Source: a virus
Virus record (IMG/VR): IMGVR_UViG_3300050033_000331
Coordinates: 1 to 24,630 of that record
Direction: 5' to 3' (one strand)
DNA: 24,630 nucleotides
The position numbers and the translations under genes are program-made. Each line of letters starts with the position of its first letter. Within the stretch, counting starts at the first letter, position 1. Of this stretch, positions 7,182 through 12,978 are shown in pieces. The notes beneath the pieces were generated by a model. It was not told the DNA's origin. It made no database searches and saw nothing but the letters and a program-made list of their open reading frames with translations.

Positions 7182-7733
7182 ATGGATTACATGATTAAGG
7201 GGTTTGCTATCGGTGAACGCTCATTAGAGGAGTTTGTCGAAGATATTGAACAATATAGCGATCCGGTAAAGAAATTTTTATGGGATGAAATATGTTGCGC
7301 TTTTGATTATCTTGATGCCACTTTGATGGATATTAAATCACCGATTGAACAAGCATTGTTTTTAGCATGGAGACAAAGCGGGCACATGTACCCACTAAAA
7401 CATAGAGCGAAATTATCTAACCAATTGGAAACAGTAATATTTGAGCCGCAACATGCAGTAAAAATAGAGGCTAAAACTTACTATCTCGATTTCTTATTGG
7501 CCTTATTGTTGCCTAATGATAAATCTGTTCAGATAGCCATTGAATGTGATGGGCATGATTTCCACGAAAAAACCAAACAGCAAGCTAGGGCCGACAAACA
7601 GCGAGAAAGGGCATTAATAAAAGCGGGTTATACAGTTGTAAGATTTACCGGTAGTGAGATATATGCAGATCCTCATAAATGTGCTGATGAAATTTATGAT
7701 GTTACTATTAATTTAATCAATCAATTTAAGTGA
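7182..7733 (+). CDS. DUF559/Vsr-like PD-(D/E)XK endonuclease
   Basis: This 183-residue protein has the short-patch-repair (Vsr)/DUF559 core. S-P-I-E-Q-A-L-F carries the first acidic residue, Y-Y-L-D-F-L-L the metal aspartate, and I-A-I-E-C-D-G-H-D-F-H-E the E-x-D-G-x-x-x-H hallmark, followed by K-Q-Q-A-R-A-D-K-Q-R-E-R and G-Y-T-V-V-R-F-T-G-S-E-I. Such proteins are nicking or restriction-like nucleases; the substrate is unknown. An ATG at 7191 is an alternative start. The gene and the next one are visibly AT-richer than the recombination module, suggesting separate acquisition. A role in DNA processing or host DNA attack is inference only. Confidence 0.75.
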   Translation: MDYMIKGFAIGERSLEEFVEDIEQYSDPVKKFLWDEICCAFDYLDATLMDIKSPIEQALFLAWRQSGHMYPLKHRAKLSNQLETVIFEPQHAVKIEAKTYYLDFLLALLLPNDKSVQIAIECDGHDFHEKTKQQARADKQRERALIKAGYTVVRFTGSEIYADPHKCADEIYDVTINLINQFK

Positions 7734-7746
7734 GAGGTGTATATTA

Positions 7747-8598
7747 ATGGCTACATATCGCCAAATCCATGTAAAAATTTGGTCAAGTCCTGACTTTCAG
7801 GCATTATCGTCAAATGGTAAATTCGCTTTTATATATCTCTTTAGTAATAGTCACCGGAACGAGTCTGCGCTTTACCGCATAACTCCTAAAACAATTTCAA
7901 ATGAGACCGATATCTCAGCCGACCAAGTAAGGTCTGCCTTGGATGAATTAGTGGCCAATGGACTCATTAAGTATGACCACGATCAATCTATAATTTGGAT
8001 TATTAATGCTATCAAATACCAGAAAATGAGCCCCAATGAGATCAAGAGTATCCTTAAAGACCTTGATACTCTTGATCATCCATTTGCCGAGGAACTAATG
8101 GAATATTATAAAGACCTATTAAGTACCTCCGAAGGTCCTTCAAAGGATACGCAAAACACCTATGAAGAACCATCGGGTAAGGGTAAGGGTAAGGGTAAGG
8201 GTAAGGGTAAGGGTAAGGGTAATGATAAAGATAAGGGTAAGGGTAATATCTTATCTCTCGAAATTGAACAATTTCGTTCTCGATATTCTTCTGAACAGTT
8301 AAAAAATATTGATTTATATTTTGATATTCTGCGCACAACCAGAATAAGCGGAAACTTGGCAGTCAGTGTAACTGCCAAAATATACGAGGATATGCACAAA
8401 TATGACCCCTTGATAGTCGATTATGCCTGCAGTACCGTGATAAACAAGCCTGACTTACATAGTAAAAAAGAGAATTATTTTGCGGGCATACTCAGAAATA
8501 CAACCATCGACGATGCATTAAAAGGCGGACGAGCCAGCCCAAGCAAGACAGAAACCAAGGCTGATCTGATTGACAAATACTTGGGACTGGAGGCTTAA
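7747..8598 (+). CDS. Phage replication initiator (DnaD-like/winged-helix replisome organiser)
   Basis: This 283-residue protein has an N-terminal winged-helix region (Y-R-Q-I-H-V-K-I-W-S, F-A-F-I-Y-L-F-S, I-S-A-D-Q-V-R-S-A-L-D-E-L, W-I-I-N-A-I-K-Y-Q) typical of phage replisome organisers that bind the origin. A Gly-Lys repeat linker (about residues 143-167) follows, then a C-terminal helical domain (I-D-L-Y-F-D-I-L, then K-K-E-N-Y-F-A-G-I-L) like those that recruit helicase-loading factors. The next two genes, a helicase loader and a resolvase, support the assignment. The linker is coded by GGGTAA hexamers, and by analogy with lambda O the gene may contain the phage origin. Confidence 0.75.
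   Translation: MATYRQIHVKIWSSPDFQALSSNGKFAFIYLFSNSHRNESALYRITPKTISNETDISADQVRSALDELVANGLIKYDHDQSIIWIINAIKYQKMSPNEIKSILKDLDTLDHPFAEELMEYYKDLLSTSEGPSKDTQNTYEEPSGKGKGKGKGKGKGKGNDKDKGKGNILSLEIEQFRSRYSSEQLKNIDLYFDILRTTRISGNLAVSVTAKIYEDMHKYDPLIVDYACSTVINKPDLHSKKENYFAGILRNTTIDDALKGGRASPSKTETKADLIDKYLGLEA
8175..8246 (+). repeat. GGGTAA hexanucleotide array, possible iteron/G-quadruplex tract
   Basis: Eight perfect head-to-tail GGGTAA copies run from 8175 to 8222, a 12-base interruption follows (TGATAAAGATAA), and two more copies occupy 8235-8246. In frame they encode Gly-Lys dipeptides. Runs of GGG separated by TAA could fold into an intramolecular G-quadruplex on the + strand. Their position between the two domains of the replication initiator gene is where lambda-type phages carry origin iterons, so an origin role is possible but unproven; simple slippage in a flexible linker is the plain alternative. 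Confidence 0.9.
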
Positions 8599-8600
8599 CC

Positions 8601-8900
8601 GTGGACAAAAAGCAAACGGCCATGTTTTTGAAGCAAATTTGGGGACTATATTCAACTTTTGAGCCAGCTCCGGAGAGAGTACAGGCCTGGGCAAGGAATC
8701 TATCGGAAATTGAATATGACACGGCCATTAAGAGATTAGACAAATACGCTGCCTTTAATCAATACCCCCCAACCTTGGCCAACATACTCAACCCCGAAAG
8801 GATAGGGGAGAAGAAAAGGCCCCCCGATGAAGGGAGCTCGCCGGCAGCCATAATCAACGGCGGATACGCCCCGTTGTATTGTGTGAAGGATGATGAATGA
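8601..8900 (+). CDS. Replicative helicase loader/inhibitor (G39P-like)
   Basis: The GTG start at 8601 lies two bases after the initiator stop. The 99-residue protein has the helical N-terminal pattern M-F-L-K-Q-I-W-G-L-Y, V-Q-A-W-A-R-N-L, Y-D-T-A-I-K-R-L-D-K-Y, Y-P-P-T-L-A-N-I-L, which resembles the SPP1 gp39 (G39P) family, followed by a probably disordered, charged tail. These proteins bind the replicative helicase and hand it to the initiator bound at the origin. No phage helicase is encoded in the window, so the host DnaB-type helicase is the likely partner. The stop overlaps rusA by four bases. Confidence 0.65.
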   Translation: MDKKQTAMFLKQIWGLYSTFEPAPERVQAWARNLSEIEYDTAIKRLDKYAAFNQYPPTLANILNPERIGEKKRPPDEGSSPAAIINGGYAPLYCVKDDE

Positions 8901-9310
8901 CCCAAACCAACTTAAAAGCGAGGCAGGCGCAGTTGATAATTTTGAAAGGTCGCCCAATAACCAAAAAGAACAGCCAGCAGATTTATCGTACGAAGGGCAG
9001 ACCGCATATAGCCCAGAGTGATGCTTTTCAGAATTACGAAACTGATTGTCTTTGGCAGCTTAAGGGTTATCGCGGTCAGAGATTTGAGCCAGGCGCGAGA
9101 TTAAATCTAAGTGCCCGGTATTGGATGCCGAATAGAAGCGGGTGGCCAGACTTGATAGGAGTCCTTCAGGCAACCTGCGACATTCTCGAAAAGGCCGGGG
9201 TTATATTCAACGACCGTGATATTACAACGTTTGATGGTAGCCGGATAGTGGGGGTAGACAAGGCTTCGCCCCGCGTAGAAATTGAGATTATTGAGGAGGT
9301 CAGCCGATGA
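8897..9310 (+). CDS. rusA: RusA-family Holliday junction resolvase
   Basis: This 137-residue protein matches RusA: I-I-L-K-G-R-P-I-T-K-K-N-S-Q at the start, basic residues through the middle, and the catalytic acidic cluster in W-P-D-L-I-G-V-L-Q-A-T-C-D-I-L followed by G-V-I-F-N-D-R-D-I. RusA enzymes are small dimeric nucleases that cut four-way junctions left by recombination and replication, which fits the YqaJ/RecT module and initiator upstream. ATGA overlaps at both ends couple it to the helicase loader and to the next small membrane peptide. Confidence 0.88.
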   Translation: MTQTNLKARQAQLIILKGRPITKKNSQQIYRTKGRPHIAQSDAFQNYETDCLWQLKGYRGQRFEPGARLNLSARYWMPNRSGWPDLIGVLQATCDILEKAGVIFNDRDITTFDGSRIVGVDKASPRVEIEIIEEVSR

Positions 9311-9390
9311 TCCTGGTTACAATCACCGCCGCGACATTATTGCTAATGATAGCTATGGTATTGGGGGCAGTAAGGTGGTGGTTGAGGTGA
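9307..9390 (+). CDS. Tiny membrane peptide (27 aa)
   Basis: The ATG at 9307 overlaps the rusA stop (ATGA) and has an excellent TTGAGGAGG site eight bases upstream. The product is a nearly complete membrane span (I-L-V-T-I-T-A-A-T-L-L-L-M-I-A-M-V-L-G-A-V) capped by R-W-W-L-R, which predicts an N-out, C-in one-pass peptide. The next gene starts inside its stop (GTGA). No family is recognised. Confidence 0.55.
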   Translation: MILVTITAATLLLMIAMVLGAVRWWLR

Positions 9391-9542
9391 AGGTCTGCAA
9401 GAGTCCGCACCGATACTGCCATAAACATGATGGACTATGCTGCAGTAGTTGCGATGAACAACGAACTTGCGATAAGGCTTGCGGGTTTCCTGGTATGTTT
9501 TGTTTTTTAGCAGTTAATGTGAAGGAGGAGGAGAAAAAATAA
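9387..9542 (+). CDS. Cysteine-rich miniprotein (51 aa)
   Basis: The GTG at 9387 overlaps the previous stop and lies downstream of AAGGTGG; in-frame GTGs at 9375 and 9378 are alternatives. The protein holds eight cysteines and three histidines (K-V-C-K-S-P-H-R-Y-C-H-K-H, then L-C-C-S-S-C, R-T-C, K-A-C, M-F-C) before a Val-Lys-Glu tail. This Cys/His pattern resembles small phage zinc-cluster proteins I have seen in Firmicutes prophages, function unknown. The stop TAA shares a base with the next ATG. Confidence 0.6.
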   Translation: MKVCKSPHRYCHKHDGLCCSSCDEQRTCDKACGFPGMFCFLAVNVKEEEKK

Positions 9543-9817
9543 TGACTAAATATCAAATCACAGTTACAAACACGGAGGACGGGACGATCGTCAAGGAGTA
9601 TCCCAACGTAGATGCCTTTATCCTGGCGGTCAGCGACGGATTGGCAGGCGAGATGACCTGCGCCGGACCACCATTGTATCTAATCGAGTCCGGAGCCAAC
9701 ATCATCAATGCCGGGATTGAGGCCAACAAGCAGATGCTAAGGGGGTTTGAGGCGGAGCAGGTGAAGGCTCGAGCTAAGTTGCTCGCACGAGGGAAGGGCC
9801 CGCTGGGGTTGATTTAA
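9542..9817 (+). CDS. Hypothetical 91-aa early protein
   Basis: The ATG at 9542 overlaps the preceding TAA, with a GAAGGAGGAG site about ten bases upstream. The N-terminal half (Y-Q-I-T-V-T-N-T-E-D-G-T-I-V-K-E-Y, then D-A-F-I-L-A-V-S-D-G) suggests a small alpha/beta fold. The C-terminal half is a charged helix. No metal or catalytic motif is visible and no family is recognised. The stop overlaps the next start. Confidence 0.65.
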   Translation: MTKYQITVTNTEDGTIVKEYPNVDAFILAVSDGLAGEMTCAGPPLYLIESGANIINAGIEANKQMLRGFEAEQVKARAKLLARGKGPLGLI

Positions 9818-9951
9818 TGCGCAAAGACAACAACCGTGATTGCACCAATTGTCAGTACAATAAAGGGATTGATCCCAATAATAGACCTGATCTAATTGCA
9901 GGACCTTGTGGTCAACAGAACTGTTGGATGGATCTTGAAAAGAATGCGTAG
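9817..9951 (+). CDS. Tiny cysteine-motif protein (44 aa)
   Basis: The ATG at 9817 shares its A with the preceding TAA. The product has D-C-T-N-C-Q-Y near the start and P-C-G-Q-Q-N-C-W near the end, four cysteines in two pairs that could bind one zinc ion. The start overlap and the continuing chain of packed genes support it being real. It is too short for a family assignment. Confidence 0.55.
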   Translation: MRKDNNRDCTNCQYNKGIDPNNRPDLIAGPCGQQNCWMDLEKNA

Positions 9952-9962
9952 GTGAACAAATC

Positions 9963-10193
9963 ATGCTCGGATGGTTAATTATTATCGGGATAATAGTGTG
10001 GCTGGTCATTGGACCGGCGTACGGAGATGGTGGAATGTATTTTTGCAAGTATTGCAACCGCAAGGTGCGCCCGGTACACAAGAAAATGGGTTGCTTGGCC
10101 TATCTACTTTGTGCACCTCTTGCGATGATATTTAAGCATAACTCAAAGCAATGCTCCATTTGTGGCGGCAACCTTAGCCGCTTCACTCGATGA
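9963..10193 (+). CDS. Membrane-anchored zinc-ribbon-like protein
   Basis: The 76-residue product begins with a strong membrane span (L-G-W-L-I-I-I-G-I-I-V-W-L-V-I-G). F-C-K-Y-C-N-R-K-V then pairs with Q-C-S-I-C-G-G-N-L near the end in a zinc-ribbon pattern, with a second hydrophobic stretch (L-A-Y-L-L-C-A-P-L-A-M-I) between them. It may be a membrane-tethered zinc protein. A GTAGGTGA site precedes the ATG and the stop overlaps the next gene (ATGATG/TGA). Confidence 0.65.
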   Translation: MLGWLIIIGIIVWLVIGPAYGDGGMYFCKYCNRKVRPVHKKMGCLAYLLCAPLAMIFKHNSKQCSICGGNLSRFTR

Positions 10194-11215
10194 TCGTTCG
10201 CATCTTCGACGGCAGTAACAAGGTGCTCCCGACCGTGTTCGGGGATGAGTTTGCCCCGGACGCAGCGCCACCCGACAAGTTCGTCGACAACACCGTCCGG
10301 GTGTTCAAGTTGGCTCCGGACGGAACCAAGGGGGAGTTTATCCGCACTGACCCTCCCTTCCCGGAAGGATACGTCGGTACATATATACACAACATTAAAA
10401 ACAAGGAGGATGAAGGGATGCCAGCAAAAATACAAGCCCCAGAAAAGGCGGATTTAAAAAAGGATTTTGAACGCTTAAGTTGTAAAATCGATCAATTGGC
10501 CAAGGAATATGGAGTAAGTTGGTCGGTAGTAAGACGATGGCTGCAGGAAGCGGAATTGATTGAAAAGCCAGTTGTCAAAGCAGAACAATCACATAACGAT
10601 CACATAGCGGAAACGCCCACCGCTGTATGTCCGGTTAAACCGCAAGAGGTTAGGCTTGAGAAATCTTGTCACATAGAAGGGCACGAAGTATTTGATAAAT
10701 CTTTGGCGGATTTGACTATAGCTGATGTCTGTATGGCCGAGACGATCATGAGCGAGACAGAAAGCCCACACCCACGAGCAATTCCGCCGGTTACCGGTAT
10801 TACTGTAAATGGGATCGAGCCTGAGAACTTTAAAGAAGCGATGAACGCGGCCTTTCTAAAAAAAGATGATCTACAAGCGGCCTTCGAGCGCCTCACACTT
10901 GATGACGAATTCACCGCTCTGAATGATGAGCCTATTCCGTTTTTCCCAAATCACAACTACATACCTGAGCACCACATAATTGCCGAAGAAATCGTCTGCC
11001 TGCTTGATCTTAAGCAGCAGGATTACGGCGTGGACAACATAAAGAAGTTCGGGAGTGCCGGCTGTCTAGTGCGGGCCAGTGATAAGATCGAAAGACTCAT
11101 TAATCTTACTTGGCTACAAAAATCGATCGCCAATTTTGAGAGCGTCGAGGACACATGGATGGACATAATTGGCCATGGCATCCTTGGGCTGATGGAAGTG
11201 AGGTCGAGACGCTGA
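10190..11215 (+). CDS. Composite protein: N-terminal small domain, HTH and DUF1599/Nmad1-like C-terminus
   Basis: The 341-residue frame seems to join separate parts. Residues 1-76 are a small domain (V-R-I-F-D-G through P-P-F-P-E-G-Y-V-G-T-Y). An excellent AAGGAGGATGAAGGG site then precedes an in-frame ATG at 10418 (residue 77). A helix-turn-helix-like segment follows (I-D-Q-L-A-K-E-Y-G-V-S-W-S-V-V-R-R-W-L), then a long low-conservation stretch. The C-terminus (L-K-Q-Q-D-Y-G-V-D-N-I, V-R-A-S-D-K-I-E-R-L-I-N-L, S-V-E-D-T-W-M-D-I-I-G-H) resembles DUF1599/nucleotide-modification-associated domain 1. Either a full-length fusion or a shorter protein from 10418 (265 aa), or both, may be made. A role in nucleotide or base modification is inference from the domain. 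Confidence 0.7.
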   Translation: MIVRIFDGSNKVLPTVFGDEFAPDAAPPDKFVDNTVRVFKLAPDGTKGEFIRTDPPFPEGYVGTYIHNIKNKEDEGMPAKIQAPEKADLKKDFERLSCKIDQLAKEYGVSWSVVRRWLQEAELIEKPVVKAEQSHNDHIAETPTAVCPVKPQEVRLEKSCHIEGHEVFDKSLADLTIADVCMAETIMSETESPHPRAIPPVTGITVNGIEPENFKEAMNAAFLKKDDLQAAFERLTLDDEFTALNDEPIPFFPNHNYIPEHHIIAEEIVCLLDLKQQDYGVDNIKKFGSAGCLVRASDKIERLINLTWLQKSIANFESVEDTWMDIIGHGILGLMEVRSRR

Positions 11216-11246
11216 TGATAAGAAGCAAGTATTGGAGGCCGCGGAG

Positions 11247-11810
11247 GTGAGCCGGCCGCGCGGGAAGCGCCCTGAATGGATGACACAGGTCGACCGAGAT
11301 ATGAGGATGCATGTTGTCTGGGGAACCATCATCGAACACCAGACAGAGATCATGAACGATTATCTACTCAACGGTTCCCGCATCACCCCTACATACGAAC
11401 TGCAGGAGGGCTCGCCCGGTGGAGACAGCACCTGTCAGAACGAACGGATCGTAATGAACTTTTTAACTGCCAATGAAAAAATAATCAAGGGCACCCACTA
11501 CCGGGCCCACATGGAAACCATCGTCCGCCAGGCGGCTCAGGGAGATGCCGACCGGGAAACCTTTATCCGTCGCTACTGGTGGGCCGGCGACAGCACCTTG
11601 GTTAAGATCCGGTCGCAGCTTGTACTCGATGCCCTCCCTTTCTTGGCCCATTCCACTTGGAGGACAGGTCGACCGGGGAGTCCTAACCGCACCTTTTATC
11701 GCTGGCAGAGCGAAATATATCAGACCTTGGGCGAACTGATGGGATACTGGGAACCCACTGCATCGGTCTACACAACTGATAGTGCAAGTCGTCTTCTGAG
11801 GTGCAATTAA
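11247..11810 (+). CDS. RinA/ArpU-like late transcription regulator (tentative)
   Basis: I prefer the GTG at 11247, which has TTGGAGG eight bases upstream, to the TTG at 11232. The 187-residue product has a helical N-terminal region (M-R-M-H-V-V-W-G-T-I-I-E-H-Q) and a C-terminal segment E-T-F-I-R-R-Y-W-W-A-G-D-S-T-L followed by N-R-T-F-Y-R-W-Q-S-E-I-Y-Q-T-L-G-E-L. This order, an R-x-Y-W-W patch and then a helix containing Y-R-W, is what I associate with the phage late activators RinA and ArpU. Position supports it: last gene before the control island and the terminase operon. Sequence evidence alone is moderate. Confidence 0.55.
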   Translation: MSRPRGKRPEWMTQVDRDMRMHVVWGTIIEHQTEIMNDYLLNGSRITPTYELQEGSPGGDSTCQNERIVMNFLTANEKIIKGTHYRAHMETIVRQAAQGDADRETFIRRYWWAGDSTLVKIRSQLVLDALPFLAHSTWRTGRPGSPNRTFYRWQSEIYQTLGELMGYWEPTASVYTTDSASRLLRCN

Positions 11811-11958
11811 TTTTGTCATTAAAAACACTTTAAATGCGTGATACACTGGAAATGGAAAATTACATACACGAGCGCGGATTATCGGTAACAAATGAAACCT
11901 TTGGAGAAGGGGATGCGGCCCTCGTTTAAATTGGGCTTGCCTTACCAAAAGCCGGAGC

Positions 11959-11986
11959 TTGTATTATTCATCTTTCGTGGTAGAAT
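11959..11986 (+). promoter_or_regulatory. Sigma-A-type promoter for the 58-aa gene
   Basis: TTGTAT (11959-11964) and TAGAAT (11981-11986) are 16 bases apart, and the -10 is extended by TGG just upstream. It sits 25 bases before the small gene at 12012, giving a short leader with the AGAGGGG ribosome site. The gene would thus be transcribed independently of the early operon. Confidence 0.55.
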
Positions 11987-12011
11987 TAGGAAAAACGAGA
12001 GGGGAAATAAT

Positions 12012-12188
12012 ATGTTAAAAATCAGAATGGATAATGGATCAGAATACATTGTTGACGAGACCCAAAAGAGCCTCGATAATAAGATCCATAATCAATTGGG
12101 AATATTGATAAACAGCTTTGTTGATTTAAAGGAAAGACTAAAAATTAATCCAAGTCATATTTCTTCAATAGAAGAAGTTGAAGAATAA
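12012..12188 (+). CDS. Hypothetical 58-aa protein in its own transcription unit
   Basis: The frame is open from further upstream, but the ATG at 12012 has the AGAGGGG site and lies just behind the promoter at 11959-11986, so I take it as the start. The product opens M-L-K-I-R-M-D-N-G-S-E-Y-I-V-D-E, a small beta-like motif that resembles the N-terminus of the 65-residue protein encoded at 15432, and continues as a charged helix ending E-E-V-E-E. A clean terminator follows at 12257. It is probably a phage accessory (moron-like) gene; function unknown. Confidence 0.65.
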   Translation: MLKIRMDNGSEYIVDETQKSLDNKIHNQLGILINSFVDLKERLKINPSHISSIEEVEE

Positions 12189-12256
12189 TTTAAACACACA
12201 ATGCCGCCAGATATAGAGTGAGTTAAAACAAACTGATAAAGTAAGACAAAATAATC

Positions 12257-12278
12257 AGCCCCTATGGGGGCTTTTTAT
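12257..12278 (+). terminator. Rho-independent terminator after the 58-aa gene
   Basis: The stem AGCCCC (12257-12262) pairs with GGGGCT (12267-12272) around a TATG loop, followed by TTTTTAT. On the minus strand the same hairpin is followed by GATTATTTT, so it may also stop transcripts from the minus-strand gene at 12340-12603. Confidence 0.8.
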
Positions 12279-12339
12279 ATTGGAAGCTTGTAAGGACTTT
12301 TAGATGTTGTATCAATTTGCCCGACAAGCCTATGTATGG

Positions 12340-12603
12340 CTATTTGCCGAAGATATTTAGGATCCACGATATTAGATCGATAAAATTGTTAGCTTTTTTA
12401 ACTTTACTGTTAGCTTCCCTGCGACTGTCTCCGGATAGGAGACTAAAGTCGTATACGAGTCTGCCGTGGACCTTTTTTATTACGAATAATGTTATTGACC
12501 CGAGTACGACGGGGAACAATATTGGCCAGAAGATCTTAACAAGGTTAGGCATTAATATGTTTATAGTTTTCACGAATATTTCATGCCAATTGATCAAAGA
12601 CAT
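12340..12603 (-). CDS. Minus-strand single-span membrane protein (87 aa)
   Basis: This is the only convincing minus-strand gene. Upstream of the start, reading on the minus strand, are a CTGGAGG ribosome site and an extended -10 promoter at 12644-12652. The product has an amphipathic N-terminus (S-L-I-N-W-H-E-I-F-V-K-T), a hydrophobic stretch (P-N-L-V-K-I-F-W-P-I-L-F-P-V-V-L-G-S), a second hydrophobic patch to V-I-K-K, and a basic cytoplasmic-like tail (S-R-R-E-A-N-S-K-V-K-K). The opposite-strand frame across the same DNA lacks a ribosome site and reads as a shadow. An independently transcribed, opposite-strand membrane gene between early and late blocks is the usual layout of lysogenic-conversion or superinfection-exclusion genes; that role is inference. 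Confidence 0.65.
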   Translation of the reverse strand: MSLINWHEIFVKTINILMPNLVKIFWPILFPVVLGSITLFVIKKVHGRLVYDFSLLSGDSRREANSKVKKANNFIDLISWILNIFGK

Positions 12604-12643
12604 CGCTCCAAAACCTCCAGATAAAGCTACCTGTAATAAATAA

Positions 12644-12652
12644 ATTATAACA
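12644..12652 (-). promoter_or_regulatory. Extended -10 promoter for the minus-strand membrane gene
   Basis: Read on the minus strand, the sequence is TGTTATAAT: a perfect TATAAT with the TG extension, 41 bases upstream of the start codon at 12603. No good -35 hexamer lies 16-18 bases further up, which an extended -10 can compensate for. It drives only the minus-strand gene and points away from the Spo0E-like gene. Confidence 0.6.
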
Positions 12653-12685
12653 CCGCAAGAAAAAAACGGAATGTTGTAAAAAGGT

Positions 12686-12712
12686 GCAGGAAACCACTCC
12701 CTTTTGTAGAAG
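12686..12712 (+). promoter_or_regulatory. Possible sigma-H-type promoter of the Spo0E-like gene
   Basis: GCAGGAAAC (12686-12694), an 11-base spacer and GTAGAAG (12706-12712) match the Bacillus sigma-H pattern RnAGGAwww - N11-12 - RnnGAAT, with mismatches at the last base of each element. The spacing equals that in the classic spoVG sigma-H promoter as I remember it. Transcription would begin near 12719, about 25 bases before the TTG start and just upstream of the GGAGGGGGG ribosome site. No sigma-A promoter of comparable quality is visible in this gap. Confidence 0.4.
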
Positions 12713-12743
12713 CATATAGGAGCAATAGGAGGGGGGTATTTCC

Positions 12744-12905
12744 TTGAGCATCATCGAAAAAATAGAAAAGGTACGTCAAGAACTGGCTCATTTAGGAATT
12801 GAGAAGGGTTTTCAGGATCCGCAAGTGATCAAAGCGAGTCAAATGCTTGATGAGTTAATTAATCAATATTATAAATCGCAATTAGAGGTCCAAGGGGCAA
12901 GTTAA
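12744..12905 (+). CDS. Spo0E-like sporulation-regulatory phosphatase
   Basis: This 53-residue helical-hairpin protein starts at TTG 12744 behind AGGAGGGGGG. It carries the Spo0E-family signature near the end: K-A-S-Q-M-L-D-E-L-I-N-Q-Y-Y, compared with S-Q-x-L-D-x-L-I-N-x-Y in Bacillus Spo0E, YisI and YnzD, preceded by a first helix (I-I-E-K-I-E-K-V-R-Q-E-L). Spo0E-type proteins remove the phosphate from the response-regulator aspartate of Spo0A and so hold back sporulation. The gene has its own terminator and an apparent sigma-H-like promoter, in the accessory island before the terminase operon. Phage benefit by delaying host sporulation is inference; some short Spo0E-like proteins have other, unknown targets. 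Confidence 0.8.
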   Translation: MSIIEKIEKVRQELAHLGIEKGFQDPQVIKASQMLDELINQYYKSQLEVQGAS

Positions 12906-12922
12906 CATATACATATATCGAT

Positions 12923-12960
12923 GAGTCTGGCAGTGAGCCGGGCTCTTTTTATTTTTATTT
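12923..12960 (+). terminator. Strong rho-independent terminator after the Spo0E-like gene
   Basis: A nine-base stem (12923-12931 with 12937-12945, two G-T wobbles) with an AGTGA loop is followed by a long T-rich tract (TTTTTATTTTTATTT). It closes a single-gene unit and insulates the terminase operon. Confidence 0.85.
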
Positions 12961-12978
12961 AAGGACACGTGGGCATTG

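Noticed and set aside
11834-11929. 31-codon frame with ATG after the late regulator gene
   Set aside because: No ribosome site and no recognisable motif; it could be a leader peptide but nothing supports this.
11892-12188. Longer 98-codon version of the 58-aa gene
   Set aside because: The upstream start lies before the promoter at 11959-11986 and lacks a good ribosome site; the ATG at 12012 fits better.
12317-12643. 108-codon + strand frame opposite the minus-strand membrane gene
   Set aside because: There is no ribosome site or promoter on the + strand, while the minus strand has both, and the minus product has a sensible membrane-protein layout.
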